Assembly: GCA_022729575.1 (NCBI GenBank)
Contig: DZAL01000004.1
Location: forward strand, 1 to 50,107
DNA from: Thiomargarita sp.
GTDB lineage: Bacteria > Pseudomonadota > Gammaproteobacteria > Beggiatoales > Beggiatoaceae
Length of the DNA: 50,107 nt
Direction: 5' to 3'
The translations under genes were made by a program, and so were the position numbers. The notes beneath the pieces are model-generated. The model saw only the letters and a list, made by a program, of their open reading frames with translations. It was not told where the DNA came from and ran no database searches. Positions 15,044-23,467 of the stretch are shown in pieces. How positions within the stretch are numbered: position 1 is the first letter of the stretch; each line of letters opens with the position of its first letter.

Positions 15044-15087
15044 AAAAAAAAAACGGGATCATCAATGAATCATGATCCCGTTTTTTT
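15044..15087. terminator. Bidirectional rho-independent terminator
   Basis: 12-bp stem AAACGGGATCAT (15051-15062) / ATGATCCCGTTT (15072-15083), A-run on the left and T-run on the right. It ends the 661-residue gene on the minus strand. Same architecture (stem containing ACGGGA, poly-A/T) as the terminator of the paralogue at 1741-1777. Just to the left is a 17-bp direct duplication ATTCAGATTTCGAGCGT. Confidence 0.88.
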
Positions 15088-15111
15088 ATCCTTTACCGTG
15101 ATGGCAATTAG

Positions 15112-17097
15112 TTATTGATACACTATGCGGTGCATCGGTCTCCAATTGGTCAACGTTGGGCCACCATCCCATTCGAAGGTGTACATCAACCCCGGCCAAC
15201 TACGGTCATAGTTGTTAAGATTCGTGTCATATTGCAACGGATTATTGTACATCGACGGATACTCAACAACCACTCTTCCCGCCAGAAAATCTTCCACTGA
15301 GGTTCCACCGGCAATCCATTTCTTCAGGTCACGAATACTTAAGAAGTTAAGTTCATAACCAAACACCACCGCCCCTGGTCCCTGGACCGCACAATCTTCT
15401 GGAGTAGCAGGAGAAATACAATTGATTCCTCCACCCTGTGTCACTTTGCCAGTTTTCTCAAAAATGTCCCACACCTCAAGGTAAACGGGTTTTGGTAATT
15501 TCAGCAAGTGATCCACTGCCAGTACTATATAGGTATTTAAGTTAACGGCATTGTACCAATCACTACGTTCCCCATAGAAAAATTTGGTTGGAAAAAATGC
15601 CAAATAATAACTGGTAAGGGTATTTAAAGTGGTCGCTCCTGCTGGTTTAGCTCTTGACTGTGGTGGTGGATCTGGACAAAAATCCTTGTTATAAGGAAAT
15701 TGTGAGCCATTTCCTTCGCAAGATTTATCAAAGATGTCACCATCCATATAGTAAGCAGTGAAGACTTGAGGCCCACCGGCAGCGTCAGCATGGTAGGTAG
15801 CAATTCCCAAACGGATGGCCTCTTCTACTTCAGCGATACTATTTTCAATTCCTAGACCATGTGTAGTGACTACGTCATCCCAATCATCATCCCAAGCTCC
15901 CGTGCTAGAGTTTTCGCTATTGGGTCTTAAATTTACTAAATCATAGTCATCACCATCAGCTAAAGTAGGTCCCCAGGTATTATTAAAAGAGATACGAGAT
16001 TCATCGCACCGCTCGATTCCAGCAGTAGGTGTTGTCGGTGAGATACAAGACCGGTCGAATCCATATACATAATCCCCGGCTGGAGAACCCGCTTTATAAT
16101 CTGAAGCCGCATTTTCATGATGGAGGATAACAGAAGTATCTGCTATATCGGTGTCCACTCCCCATTTTGTACATTTATCATTACTATCGGTTTCAAGACA
16201 TTGCCATGAATGAGGGTAATTTTCAATACGATGGGTACTATCACCTGAATCAGTACGGAAGTTAATCAAAGCTTCAGCATTGTAGGCTAATCCATGACCT
16301 ACCCCTGGAATCGTGAGAAAAGCGGTTCCACTCAGTGCATTAGGCACATCACTTAAACCATGGTCAAGGGCAAACCCATTTCCCGCATCACTCCACATCC
16401 ACGCATTGGTGCCGCGACCACTAAACATTTTGGTTTGATGCCGTTGCCAGCTACCTGGATTGGCACCCAACAGGATTTCCATGATGTTATAATCTAAGCC
16501 GTCTAACACTGCTTCACCAATAAACTCCACATACCCCATGTTCATGTGATAGTCAATAACCGCTTGTGGAACCTTAAATGTCTCAGTTTGGGTCGACCCT
16601 ATGGTAGATACTATGGTTTCAGAATCGGGAATTAACTTATCACTGGGATCCATACACTGAGTAATCTTAATATCAGTGTTAAAAAATGGACTGCATGTGA
16701 AGTTAGTATTAGGGTCGTTTGGGTTACTTCCTGGGACACCACCTAACCCGGTGTATTGGAAATTCTTAATATCCAAACTTTGGTCGATTTCCCAGATGCC
16801 ATCGCCATCAATATCGGCTACCCGGAACACAAACACATCACCAGGGGACAATATCACATCAAAATCTCGTAATTCACCACTCCATGCGGCTCCACGGAAA
16901 CGAAGATGTCCCTGAACATACTTATTATGGCTATTCATAATGGTGAAGTAGTTTTCAATATACCCATTGAAAACGGGAAACAGCAACGCATCCCCTCGAC
17001 CATTGGGATGAAATTCTATCTCCGCACTTACCTGGGGCGTGGCAGTCATACTCAGTGCTACCGCCACCGCCGCAGCTAATTGGTTGATTTTCTTCAT
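15112..17097 (-). CDS. Secreted protein of unknown function, paralogue of the gene at 1814-3682
   Basis: Seen: 661 residues, signal peptide cleaved near VSAEI (25), RBS TTGAGGAAC. Conserved with the 622-residue protein over nearly its whole length: FRGAAWSGEL, DFDVILSPGDVFVFR, an EF-hand-like loop DIDGDGIWEID (95-105), MGYVEFIGEAVLDG, LSDVPNALSGTAFL, NTWGPTLADGDDYDL, YYLAFFPTKFFY and GLMYTFEW. Extra cysteine-containing insertions (about residues 120-150 and 480-510) distinguish it. Family not recognised. The pair shares promoter, leader length and terminator type, so they are probably co-regulated, exported and possibly abundant. Confidence 0.88.
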   Translation of the reverse strand: MKKINQLAAAVAVALSMTATPQVSAEIEFHPNGRGDALLFPVFNGYIENYFTIMNSHNKYVQGHLRFRGAAWSGELRDFDVILSPGDVFVFRVADIDGDGIWEIDQSLDIKNFQYTGLGGVPGSNPNDPNTNFTCSPFFNTDIKITQCMDPSDKLIPDSETIVSTIGSTQTETFKVPQAVIDYHMNMGYVEFIGEAVLDGLDYNIMEILLGANPGSWQRHQTKMFSGRGTNAWMWSDAGNGFALDHGLSDVPNALSGTAFLTIPGVGHGLAYNAEALINFRTDSGDSTHRIENYPHSWQCLETDSNDKCTKWGVDTDIADTSVILHHENAASDYKAGSPAGDYVYGFDRSCISPTTPTAGIERCDESRISFNNTWGPTLADGDDYDLVNLRPNSENSSTGAWDDDWDDVVTTHGLGIENSIAEVEEAIRLGIATYHADAAGGPQVFTAYYMDGDIFDKSCEGNGSQFPYNKDFCPDPPPQSRAKPAGATTLNTLTSYYLAFFPTKFFYGERSDWYNAVNLNTYIVLAVDHLLKLPKPVYLEVWDIFEKTGKVTQGGGINCISPATPEDCAVQGPGAVVFGYELNFLSIRDLKKWIAGGTSVEDFLAGRVVVEYPSMYNNPLQYDTNLNNYDRSWPGLMYTFEWDGGPTLTNWRPMHRIVYQ

Positions 17098-17768
17098 AAC
17101 TGAAGTTCCTCAATGTTTTATTAAAACGTCTTTATCAGGTTTGATAATTAAATTCATTATCCATGGTAAAATTCACTGTACAGTCATTGATTGATTAGTA
17201 AAATATTCACATAAAGACTGTTAGATTTAAAGACTTCTAGCAGGGATGTTATCTAAGATATTTGAATTTGTCAATATACAACAGTGTGAGTTTTTTATAC
17301 AACATTACTTTTATGGCGTAAAAAACTTTTGTTTGCCCATTTTGACAAACTAAAATTTGTTACTGCTAAAGTATAATACTACTAAGTTGAGATTTAGGCA
17401 AATATAATACCATAATTATATTATTGAATAATACACTTATAGTTCACTTTTTTTTTCGTTTCTCGTTCCTACGCTCGGCGGAGTCCAAAACATGTTTTGG
17501 ACTCCATTGTTCAATTAACAAGGATTTTAACGCCATTCTAGTGCTTTCTTCTGAAGTGAAACCCCATTATACTCCTGTTTCAGCGCGGAAAGTCCCCCTT
17601 CCCACTCAAACTTAAGAGGTTTTAGAGGTGTTTTTTTCTCATATTTACCCTAACAAAAAATCAACATAATCACCCAATTCAGGCATCACATAAATGGGTA
17701 ATTTATTTATTTTTAATGTAATTTCATGGACATTCATAAGCCTAAACCTCTTTAGGATAATCATACGC
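17098..17768. other. Gene-free region, 671 bp
   Basis: Holds the leader and promoter of the 661-residue gene, AT-rich sequence containing GCAAATATAATACCA near 17398 (shared with the paralogue's upstream region), and a hairpin GGAGTCCAAAACATG / CATGTTTTGGACTCC near 17479-17504. The remainder shows nothing recognisable. Confidence 0.65.
17246..17274 (-). promoter_or_regulatory. Sigma-70 promoter of the 661-residue gene
   Basis: Minus strand TTGACA (17274-17269), 17-bp spacer, TAACAT (17251-17246). Predicted 5' leader about 140 nt. The spacer tail CTTAGA, the sequence just upstream (ACTGTTGTAT, then AAAAAACTCA) and the distance to the ATG match the promoter at 3846-3874. Confidence 0.74.
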
Positions 17769-19106
17769 CTACGTTACCCAACGCCGTATTGCCCGCAATG
17801 GCGCAGTTATCCGCCACGAATTAGACCGCTCTATAAAATCTAGGTAACATTTTAGCGCGTTGTATTCTTCTTCACAATCCCAATGCCGAGATTTTCTCAA
17901 GCCATTGTTTAAACACATATCTGGGGCGATTTCTGGGTTAGCACATAATATTTTTAAGGGCTCAGTGACACTGGTCCAACGATAATGTTGGGCTAGGCTA
18001 TGGACACCTGCTAAATAAGTCGCATAATAAACGGGATTGAGTAGCTTTTCAATAGCAGCAACCCAACCATTTTCATCTTGTGGATTGACAATAATACCGG
18101 CTTTATGGTCAACAATCGCTTTCGCTAACACATCCCCTTGAGTGGTGATAATCGGTTTGCCGGCCCATAAGTAATGTAAAATACGGGTACGAAAAGAAAA
18201 GTGCGTTTCTAGCGTATCAAAATGGCTACTTACCCCCACATCAGCATCCAATAAATAATTCGATAGACTATTATAAGGTACCCAACCTGTCTGAAAAATA
18301 ACATGGGTGTTGGTTAACTTTAATTCACGAGTCAGTGCTTCGGCCCGGTGTTGCATAGGCATGGTTTGTATAGTGGTATTTGGATGTTGGCTACCGAGAA
18401 AAATTAATTTTAACTGGGGGTAGTTTGGTACCAATTTATGGACCGCACGTATTAAAGTTAATGGGTCAAACCATTCCCAAATACCTCCGCCCCAGAGTAG
18501 GATAAAATCTTCATTGTTAGAAAATTGTCGTAAGCCTAGACCAGTCCGTTGTGGTGGTATGTCTGGTAAACCAAAGGGGACGGTAAGTACACGTTGTTGA
18601 ATTTGTTGATAAGTCAAGGGGTTGATGCGGCCCAACGCTAACAGATGCCCTAGCCATAAATCGCGTTGCCGTTCATTGGCGCATAGAAAATAATCAGCCA
18701 ATTTTAGTTGGTCATTCATCGTGCGGACTTGTTGTTTTAATGAGTCCATTTCTGTGGTAATCGATTGCCCTTGATGTTGCTCCAATCCTTCCAAGGGTAC
18801 CGGGTCATACAGGTCGGCGACGAGAATTTTCGAACTTTGACGAAGTAATGGATAGAAATCCAGAATATGGCCTTGAAAAATAATGATGTCGTGATTATTG
18901 GCTAATTCGGCGATATTGGCCTGGGTGTGTTGTATTAACCGCGCTGGCATAGCCGCTTGCAAGGTGGCGGGGATGTCATTGGGGGCAGCTAAAGTGACCT
19001 GGTGGTATGGTGCCAGGGCTTTCGCAAATTCCCAGTAGCGGATAGCGGGGCCTGCCATACGCTCAGTGATATAGTCTGGGCAAAGAAGTAGGATGCTGTG
19101 AGACAT
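17769..19106 (-). CDS. Glycosyltransferase, GT-B fold (GT4-like)
   Basis: Start chosen at ATG 19106 (MSHSILLLCPDYITERMAGPAIRYWEFAKAL); the ORF to 19151 extends into a repeat. About 445 residues. The N-terminal GPAIRYWEFAKAL...VTLAAP pattern is that of GT4 acceptor domains. FILLWGGGIWEWFDPLTLIRAV begins the C-terminal nucleotide-sugar domain, followed by KLIFLGSQHPN, VIFQTGWVPYNSLSNYLLDADVGVSSH (split motif) and AGKPIITTQGD. The donor and product are unknown; probable roles are LPS, exopolysaccharide or glycan side-chain synthesis. No other polysaccharide genes are adjacent. Confidence 0.83.
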   Translation of the reverse strand: MSHSILLLCPDYITERMAGPAIRYWEFAKALAPYHQVTLAAPNDIPATLQAAMPARLIQHTQANIAELANNHDIIIFQGHILDFYPLLRQSSKILVADLYDPVPLEGLEQHQGQSITTEMDSLKQQVRTMNDQLKLADYFLCANERQRDLWLGHLLALGRINPLTYQQIQQRVLTVPFGLPDIPPQRTGLGLRQFSNNEDFILLWGGGIWEWFDPLTLIRAVHKLVPNYPQLKLIFLGSQHPNTTIQTMPMQHRAEALTRELKLTNTHVIFQTGWVPYNSLSNYLLDADVGVSSHFDTLETHFSFRTRILHYLWAGKPIITTQGDVLAKAIVDHKAGIIVNPQDENGWVAAIEKLLNPVYYATYLAGVHSLAQHYRWTSVTEPLKILCANPEIAPDMCLNNGLRKSRHWDCEEEYNALKCYLDFIERSNSWRITAPLRAIRRWVT

Positions 19107-19137
19107 TGAGTTATTGAGTGTTGAAAAATAATATGGG

Positions 19138-19208
19138 TAGGGTGCGTCCAACGCACCGTTACACTTTTTTAAAATTTTTAAAATGGTGCGTGGGACGACG
19201 CACCCTAC
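19138..19208. repeat. TAGGGTGCGTCC inverted repeat between divergent genes
   Basis: Arms TAGGGTGCGTCCAACGCACC and GGTGCGTGGGACGACGCACCC around a T/A-rich centre (TTTTTTAAAATTTTTAAAA). A shorter relative lies at about 7634-7655. It occupies the divergent glycosyltransferase/dndC intergenic gap. Confidence 0.8.
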
Positions 19209-19230
19209 AATTTTATTCAGTCATTGATAT

Positions 19231-20760
19231 ATGAAAAAACAACCCTTCACTTTCAATTCGGTCGACGAAATGGTGAAATCTCTTTCCTTTAACCAAGGTC
19301 CATTGACTGAATTACTTGCTGAAATTCAACGCATTTACTGTGCCGATAACCGACCTTGGGTGATTGGTTTTAGCGGCGGTAAAGATTCTACCGCGGTCTT
19401 AGAGTTGGTTTATACCGCGATCTTACAATTGGCGCCGCCAAAACGGCATAAACCTTTATTTGTGGTGTCCTCTGATACTTTAGTCGAAACACCGGTGGTT
19501 GTCAATTTGATTAAAGAGATGTTGAATAATATCAATGAGGTGGCTACTAAAGTCGGAATACCCATGACCGCGCATCACGTTTATCCAGAGGTTAAAGACA
19601 GTTTTTGGGTCAGTTTATTAGGTAAAGGTTATCCCGCGCCGACGTCACATTTTCGTTGGTGTACGGAGCGAATGAAAATTTTTCCAGTGAATCGCTTTAT
19701 TTTGGATAAAATAACTAAATATCAAGAAGTTATTATCATACTCGGCTCACGAATTCAAGAAAGTAATACTCGCGCTCAAATCTTGAAAAAACATCGAATC
19801 GACGGCTCCCGGTTAGCCCGGCATACCACTTTGCCGAGTGCTTACATTTATACGCCGATCGAAAGTTGGAGCAGTGAGGAAGTTTGGGAATTTCTATTAT
19901 CAGCACCCCGGCCCTGGGGAGGTGATAATTTGGCACTGTTTGAATTATATAAAGGCTCGAATGCGGGTGAATGTCCATTGGTTATTGACAATTCCACGCC
20001 TTCTTGCGGCAATTCACGCTTTGGGTGCTGGGTTTGTACGGTGGTAAAAAAAGACCGGGCGATGGAGGGTTTGATTGGCAGTGGTGAAACTTGGATGCAA
20101 CCATTATTAGACTTTCGTAATCAGTTAGCTGAGACGACCGACCCGGCTAAAAAATATGAATATCGTAATTTCAAGCGGCGCACTGGTAAAGTAGCTTATA
20201 TTCGCGGCACTTTCAGCAGTGAAGACCCCAAAGAAATTAAAGACCTTAAACATGTCCCGGGCCCCTATTGGCTCAAACAGCGGCAACAGTGGTTAAAAGA
20301 ATTATTAATGCTGGAAAAGCAGTTGAAACAAGACGGCCATGCGCTGACTTTGATGACCGCGCCGGAATTGCACCAAATTCGAAAGGAATGGATTAATGAC
20401 CCCAACGAGCCAGACTGGACTGATTCGTTACCGCGCATTTATCGCGAAGTCTATGGCCAGGATTTAGAATGGGTCGAAAACGATGCGGGTAGTTTCACTA
20501 AACCAGATGCCGATTTACTGGAAGAGTTAGGAAAACGATTTGCCGCGCCGGCCCCGATGATTATGAAATTATTAGAGTTGGAATTATCGATGGACGGTTT
20601 AAGCAAACGTAGCGGTATTTTCCAAAAGATTGAAGTAATTTTGACGCAAGATTGGGAATCCCTAGAGGAAATTAATACACATACCGTGGAATTAAAAGCG
20701 GCCAGTGAATATCAGGAGCGGTATGAGGTGTTGCGGAAGGAGTATAGTAGGATGAAATAG
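19231..20760 (+). CDS. dndC: DndC-like sulfurtransferase (PAPS reductase/ATP pyrophosphatase family), solitary
   Basis: Seen: 509 residues. PP-loop SGGKDST at 48-54, VVSSDTLVETPVV, RWCTERMKI (Cys 144), SRIQESNTRA (SR-x-E-S-x-R) and a cluster of four cysteines at about 248, 259, 266 and 269 (ECPLV...CGNSRFGCWVC), expected to bind a 4Fe-4S cluster. This order is that of DndC, which activates DNA (ATP pyrophosphatase) for phosphorothioate sulfur insertion. Length matches the family. No dndA, B, D, E or F-H genes lie in this window, so it is either part of a split system, a remnant, or a DndC homologue with another job. No clear RBS. Followed by an array of six palindromes, then a convergent gene. 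Confidence 0.85.
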   Translation: MKKQPFTFNSVDEMVKSLSFNQGPLTELLAEIQRIYCADNRPWVIGFSGGKDSTAVLELVYTAILQLAPPKRHKPLFVVSSDTLVETPVVVNLIKEMLNNINEVATKVGIPMTAHHVYPEVKDSFWVSLLGKGYPAPTSHFRWCTERMKIFPVNRFILDKITKYQEVIIILGSRIQESNTRAQILKKHRIDGSRLARHTTLPSAYIYTPIESWSSEEVWEFLLSAPRPWGGDNLALFELYKGSNAGECPLVIDNSTPSCGNSRFGCWVCTVVKKDRAMEGLIGSGETWMQPLLDFRNQLAETTDPAKKYEYRNFKRRTGKVAYIRGTFSSEDPKEIKDLKHVPGPYWLKQRQQWLKELLMLEKQLKQDGHALTLMTAPELHQIRKEWINDPNEPDWTDSLPRIYREVYGQDLEWVENDAGSFTKPDADLLEELGKRFAAPAPMIMKLLELELSMDGLSKRSGIFQKIEVILTQDWESLEEINTHTVELKAASEYQERYEVLRKEYSRMK

Positions 20761-20773
20761 TAACCACCGAAGT

Positions 20774-21031
20774 AGATTTGACAACTTTTCGAAAGTTGTC
20801 AAATCTAACACCTCATTCAGATTTGACAACTTTTCGAAAGTTGTCAAATCTAACCCCCCAACAGATTTGACAACTTTTCGAAAGTTGTCAAATCTAACCC
20901 CCCAACAGATTTGACAACTTTTCGAAAGTTGTCAAATCTAAATTCCGCCCCCAGATTTGACAACTTTTCGAAAGTTGTCAAATCTAAATTCCGCCCCCAG
21001 ATTTGACAACTTTTCGAAAGTTGTCAAATCT
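20774..21031. repeat. Palindrome array A: six 33-bp copies
   Basis: Copies start at 20774, 20819, 20863, 20907, 20953 and 20999. Each is AGATTTGACAACTTT-TCG-AAAGTTGTCAAATCT. Spacers are 11-13 bp and near-identical in pairs (AACCCCCCAAC; AAATTCCGCCCCC), with a period of 44-46. The array fills the gap between the convergent dndC and DUF3750 genes. Each arm contains TTGACA. Confidence 0.97.
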
Positions 21032-21035
21032 AAAC

Positions 21036-21773
21036 TTAGGTCCATCCCACTCGCCCAATTCCCGGTAATTTTATCGCCAATCCCAACAGATCAACACCCA
21101 CATCGAGGGTTAAAATATTCAATTCGATTCCCTCTTCCCAACCTATCATCACCCCCGCTATCCCATATAATGACAACTGCACGCCGGTACCACTGGGGGA
21201 AATAGCAACTATTTCATTCTTCGGTAAAAAATCTTTACCAATCGCCGTCGGCGGTAACTCTATACGTAACTCTGGCAAATAACGCGCTACATAAGCGGTA
21301 AACGTATTATCATTGGGCCCCGGCCAAGATCGATAAGTGTTAGGATAAGGATATTTAGCCACCGCGGTTTCAAGTTTATCAATTAATTGGTCAACTTCTT
21401 TACCGCCCCGTATTTCCTTAATTAATTGTGGACGTTGCCCAAACCAATAACGATCTGGAATATCTTTCTCTATTTTAAGCATGGAATTATTACCAGCAGA
21501 GTGCCAGCCTACGACCTGATAAACATTATAAAATTTCTGTTGACTACGCTTAGAAGCAAACCAAGTATGTACAAAAAAAGCTCCTCGCCAATTCCAATTC
21601 CTGGCAGAATAGAGTTGGATAATTGCCTCTGGTGTTTCAGGAGAAGGCGCAATATTAGCACTACGACGATTAGTATTACTCCAATCACCTTCCAAATTCA
21701 AATTGCCAAATATCAGCATTAATACAGGGCCTGCCAACAATAGCCATAAAATAAACAATGAACGTAAGAGCAT
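21036..21773 (-). CDS. DUF3750 family protein
   Basis: Seen: 245 residues. N-terminal membrane segment or signal anchor (LLRSLFILWLLLAGPVLMLIF). Then the DUF3750 pattern: RGAFFVHTWFASKR, YQVVGW, RYWFGQRPQL, VAKYPYPNTYRSWPGPNDNTFTAYVARYLPEL (in pieces) and LPPTAIGKDFLP. Known only as a conserved protein family, often in proteobacteria; function unknown. The stop lies 5 bp from the palindrome array. Confidence 0.85.
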   Translation of the reverse strand: MLLRSLFILWLLLAGPVLMLIFGNLNLEGDWSNTNRRSANIAPSPETPEAIIQLYSARNWNWRGAFFVHTWFASKRSQQKFYNVYQVVGWHSAGNNSMLKIEKDIPDRYWFGQRPQLIKEIRGGKEVDQLIDKLETAVAKYPYPNTYRSWPGPNDNTFTAYVARYLPELRIELPPTAIGKDFLPKNEIVAISPSGTGVQLSLYGIAGVMIGWEEGIELNILTLDVGVDLLGLAIKLPGIGRVGWT

Positions 21774-21837
21774 AATTTTTAGATTTTAGGGAGCAGCAAT
21801 AATTATAGAGGTCCATTTTGGCATGGGCAATCCCTGG

Positions 21838-21868
21838 TGTGTTGGAGTCCAAAGCTTCAGCTTTGGTA
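21838..21868. repeat. Single arm of GTTGGAGTCCAAA element
   Basis: TGTTGGAGTCCAAAGCTTCAG followed by CTTTGG, matching the left arm of the composite elements without the remainder. Confidence 0.6.
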
Positions 21869-21929
21869 GTTCCTTAGTGGTAATAAAGGGCGGGAAAACA
21901 GGGGAAAGTCAAGACTAGAAATACGGGTA

Positions 21930-22003
21930 TGGGCCTGGTAGGACTTGAACCTACGACCCACCGATTATGAGTCGGATGCTCTAACCAACTGAGCTACAGG
22001 CCC
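21930..22003 (-). tRNA. tRNA with CAU anticodon (Met elongator or Ile2)
   Basis: Minus strand: acceptor stem GGGCCTG / CAGGCCC, D-arm AGCTCAGTTGGTTAGAGC, anticodon loop CTCATAA (anticodon CAT), T-arm GTAGGTTCAAGTCCTAC, discriminator A, no encoded CCA. CAU can be elongator methionine or, after lysidine modification, AUA-reading isoleucine; not initiator (the 5' end of the acceptor stem is paired and the anticodon stem lacks three G-C pairs). The GGGCCTG acceptor resembles isoleucine tRNAs, but sequence alone does not settle it. Confidence 0.93.
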
Positions 22004-22213
22004 GCTAACAAAAATAGAATTTTATTAGTCACCATTCTGACAGGATATTAATTACTTTGCAAGACTTTTATCAAAAAATATTCTACCTAAAAAATTTCGT
22101 TAGAAATATATTGAAGATATGCTAGTAAAATTTAAATTATGATACATTTATTACTATATACTAATAATATTATATTAATTAAAAATCACCCCTAACTTTA
22201 AAACCATAAAGTG

Positions 22214-22600
22214 ATGACAAACCACCTTAGCGAATTTGGAATGAGCACTATGTCAAGCAATCCTGTTATCCCAGCAGAGAGTAGTCACCATCAACCCTTT
22301 GCCTTGATTACCCACGACCAAGACATTGAACGCGCGGCCCGCTCACTCAAAGCCATGTCACACCCATTGCGACTTAAAATTCTTTGTACTCTCGGCGAGC
22401 GAGAATATAGCGTTCAAGATATTGTTGAACAAGTAGGTACCTCACAAAGCAATATATCCCAACATTTAGCTATTTTACGTGATAAAGGTATACTATCTTC
22501 ACGCAAAGATGCTAACAGGGTATATTACCGCGTCAGCGATGCACGAACATTACGTCTAATCAGTATGATGCGAGAAGTCTTCTGTTCATTTTGTAGCTAG
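22214..22600 (+). CDS. ArsR/SmtB family transcriptional regulator
   Basis: Seen: about 128 residues (GTG at 22211 immediately precedes the ATG at 22214; ATG 22241 is an alternative). Winged HTH: LKAMSHPLRLKILCTLGEREYSVQDIVEQVGTSQSNISQHLAILRDKGILSSRKDANRVYYRVSD. C-terminal CSFC motif. Known: ArsR repressors sense metals or reactive sulfur species. Its position before a DUF2892 protein and a rhodanese, as in BigR/SqrR-type sulfide-response operons, suggests sulfur sensing (inference). Cysteines are at the C-terminus and in ILCTL. Confidence 0.9.
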   Translation: MTNHLSEFGMSTMSSNPVIPAESSHHQPFALITHDQDIERAARSLKAMSHPLRLKILCTLGEREYSVQDIVEQVGTSQSNISQHLAILRDKGILSSRKDANRVYYRVSDARTLRLISMMREVFCSFCS

Positions 22601-22683
22601 ACTTGAATCATTATCAATCATCCCCATTTTAAGAAACGGGTTTTTAACAACATTTTTTGACAACTTTAAGGATTAAATTTATT

Positions 22684-22911
22684 ATGACTGTTGAAAGAAT
22701 CGTATTTATAGCCGCGGGTAGTTTTATTTTACTCTCTCTAGCTTTAAGCCAATTACACTCACCTTATTGGCTATGGCTTACCGCATTTGTCGGCTTCAAT
22801 TTATTCCAAAGTGGTTTCACCAATTTCTGCCCATTGGCTATCATACTAAAGAAAGCAGGCATACCCACCGAATCCCAAAAAGGGGGGGTCGCTTGTCAGG
22901 TACAAAGTTAG
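22684..22911 (+). CDS. DUF2892 membrane protein
   Basis: Start at ATG 22684 ([21 protein letters not shown]). 75 residues, two hydrophobic segments, and [23 protein letters not shown], the hallmark of DUF2892 (also the C-terminal part of the YgaP rhodanese). Known: usually found with rhodanese or sulfide-handling genes. Three nucleotides upstream of the rhodanese gene, hence an operon. Confidence 0.88.
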   Translation: MTVERIVFIAAGSFILLSLALSQLHSPYWLWLTAFVGFNLFQSGFTNFCPLAIILKKAGIPTESQKGGVACQVQS

Positions 22912-22914
22912 TTT

Positions 22915-23346
22915 ATGGAACAGATTATTGAATTTATAAGTCATCACTCTACCCTATTCATGGCCTTCGTCACGGTAACAGTGTTGTTAACATGGACTTT
23001 CATTGGGGATGCACTTCAAGGCATTCACAACCTATTACCCCAAGATGCCACTTTATTGATTAATCATGAAGACGCGGTAATCGTAGATGTACGTGAAGAG
23101 AGTGAATACCTTCAAGGACATGTTATCAATGCCATCAATATACCTTCCAGTACTCTCTCTGATAAAATAGGTCGATTAGAAAAATATCGGCAACGACCGA
23201 TTATTCTCAGTTGCATGACCGGTAATCGTTCAGCACAAGCCTGCAATATATTGAAGAAAAAAGGATTTGAACGAGTACACAACCTCAAAGGTGGACTCAT
23301 GGCCTGGCAAAATGCGAATTTTCCCCTAGCCAAAGGAAAAGACTAA
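22915..23346 (+). CDS. Membrane-anchored rhodanese-like sulfurtransferase (YibN-like)
   Basis: Seen: 143 residues. N-terminal transmembrane segment (STLFMAFVTVTVLLTWTFIG), then a single rhodanese domain with VIVDVREESEYLQGHV, IILSCMTGNRSAQAC (active-site Cys in CMTGNRS) and GGLMAWQNANFP. It sits before secB and gpsA exactly as yibN does in enteric genomes (grxC is missing). Likely transfers or carries sulfane sulfur at the membrane. Together with arsR and DUF2892 it forms a putative sulfur-response operon. Confidence 0.88.
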   Translation: MEQIIEFISHHSTLFMAFVTVTVLLTWTFIGDALQGIHNLLPQDATLLINHEDAVIVDVREESEYLQGHVINAINIPSSTLSDKIGRLEKYRQRPIILSCMTGNRSAQACNILKKKGFERVHNLKGGLMAWQNANFPLAKGKD

Positions 23347-23410
23347 ATTAAAATTAATTAATTAAAATTAATTGAAGTTAGGAATTATGCCCTAATTTTT
23401 CAACTTTTAA

Positions 23411-23440
23411 AGGCGGTTTTCAACACCGCCTATTTTTATT
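23411..23440 (+). terminator. Rho-independent terminator after the rhodanese gene
   Basis: GGCGGTTTTCAACACCGCC hairpin (GGCGGT/ACCGCC) followed by TATTTTTATT. It ends the arsR-DUF2892-rhodanese operon ahead of secB. Confidence 0.82.
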
Positions 23441-23467
23441 CAACATAATTACCAGAGGATTAACACC

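Noticed and set aside
19231-20760. Annotation as PAPS reductase (cysH)
   Set aside because: The PP-loop is shared, but length (509 aa), the four-Cys cluster CGNSRFGCWVC and the following AMEGL segment fit DndC; the short CysH C-terminal motif is absent.
20774-21031. CRISPR array
   Set aside because: 33-bp repeats at 44-46-bp spacing look CRISPR-like, but spacers are 11-13 bp and repeated, the repeats are full palindromes, and no cas genes are present.
21930-22003. Initiator tRNA-fMet
   Set aside because: The first acceptor pair is matched and the anticodon stem lacks three consecutive G-C pairs, so it is not the initiator type.
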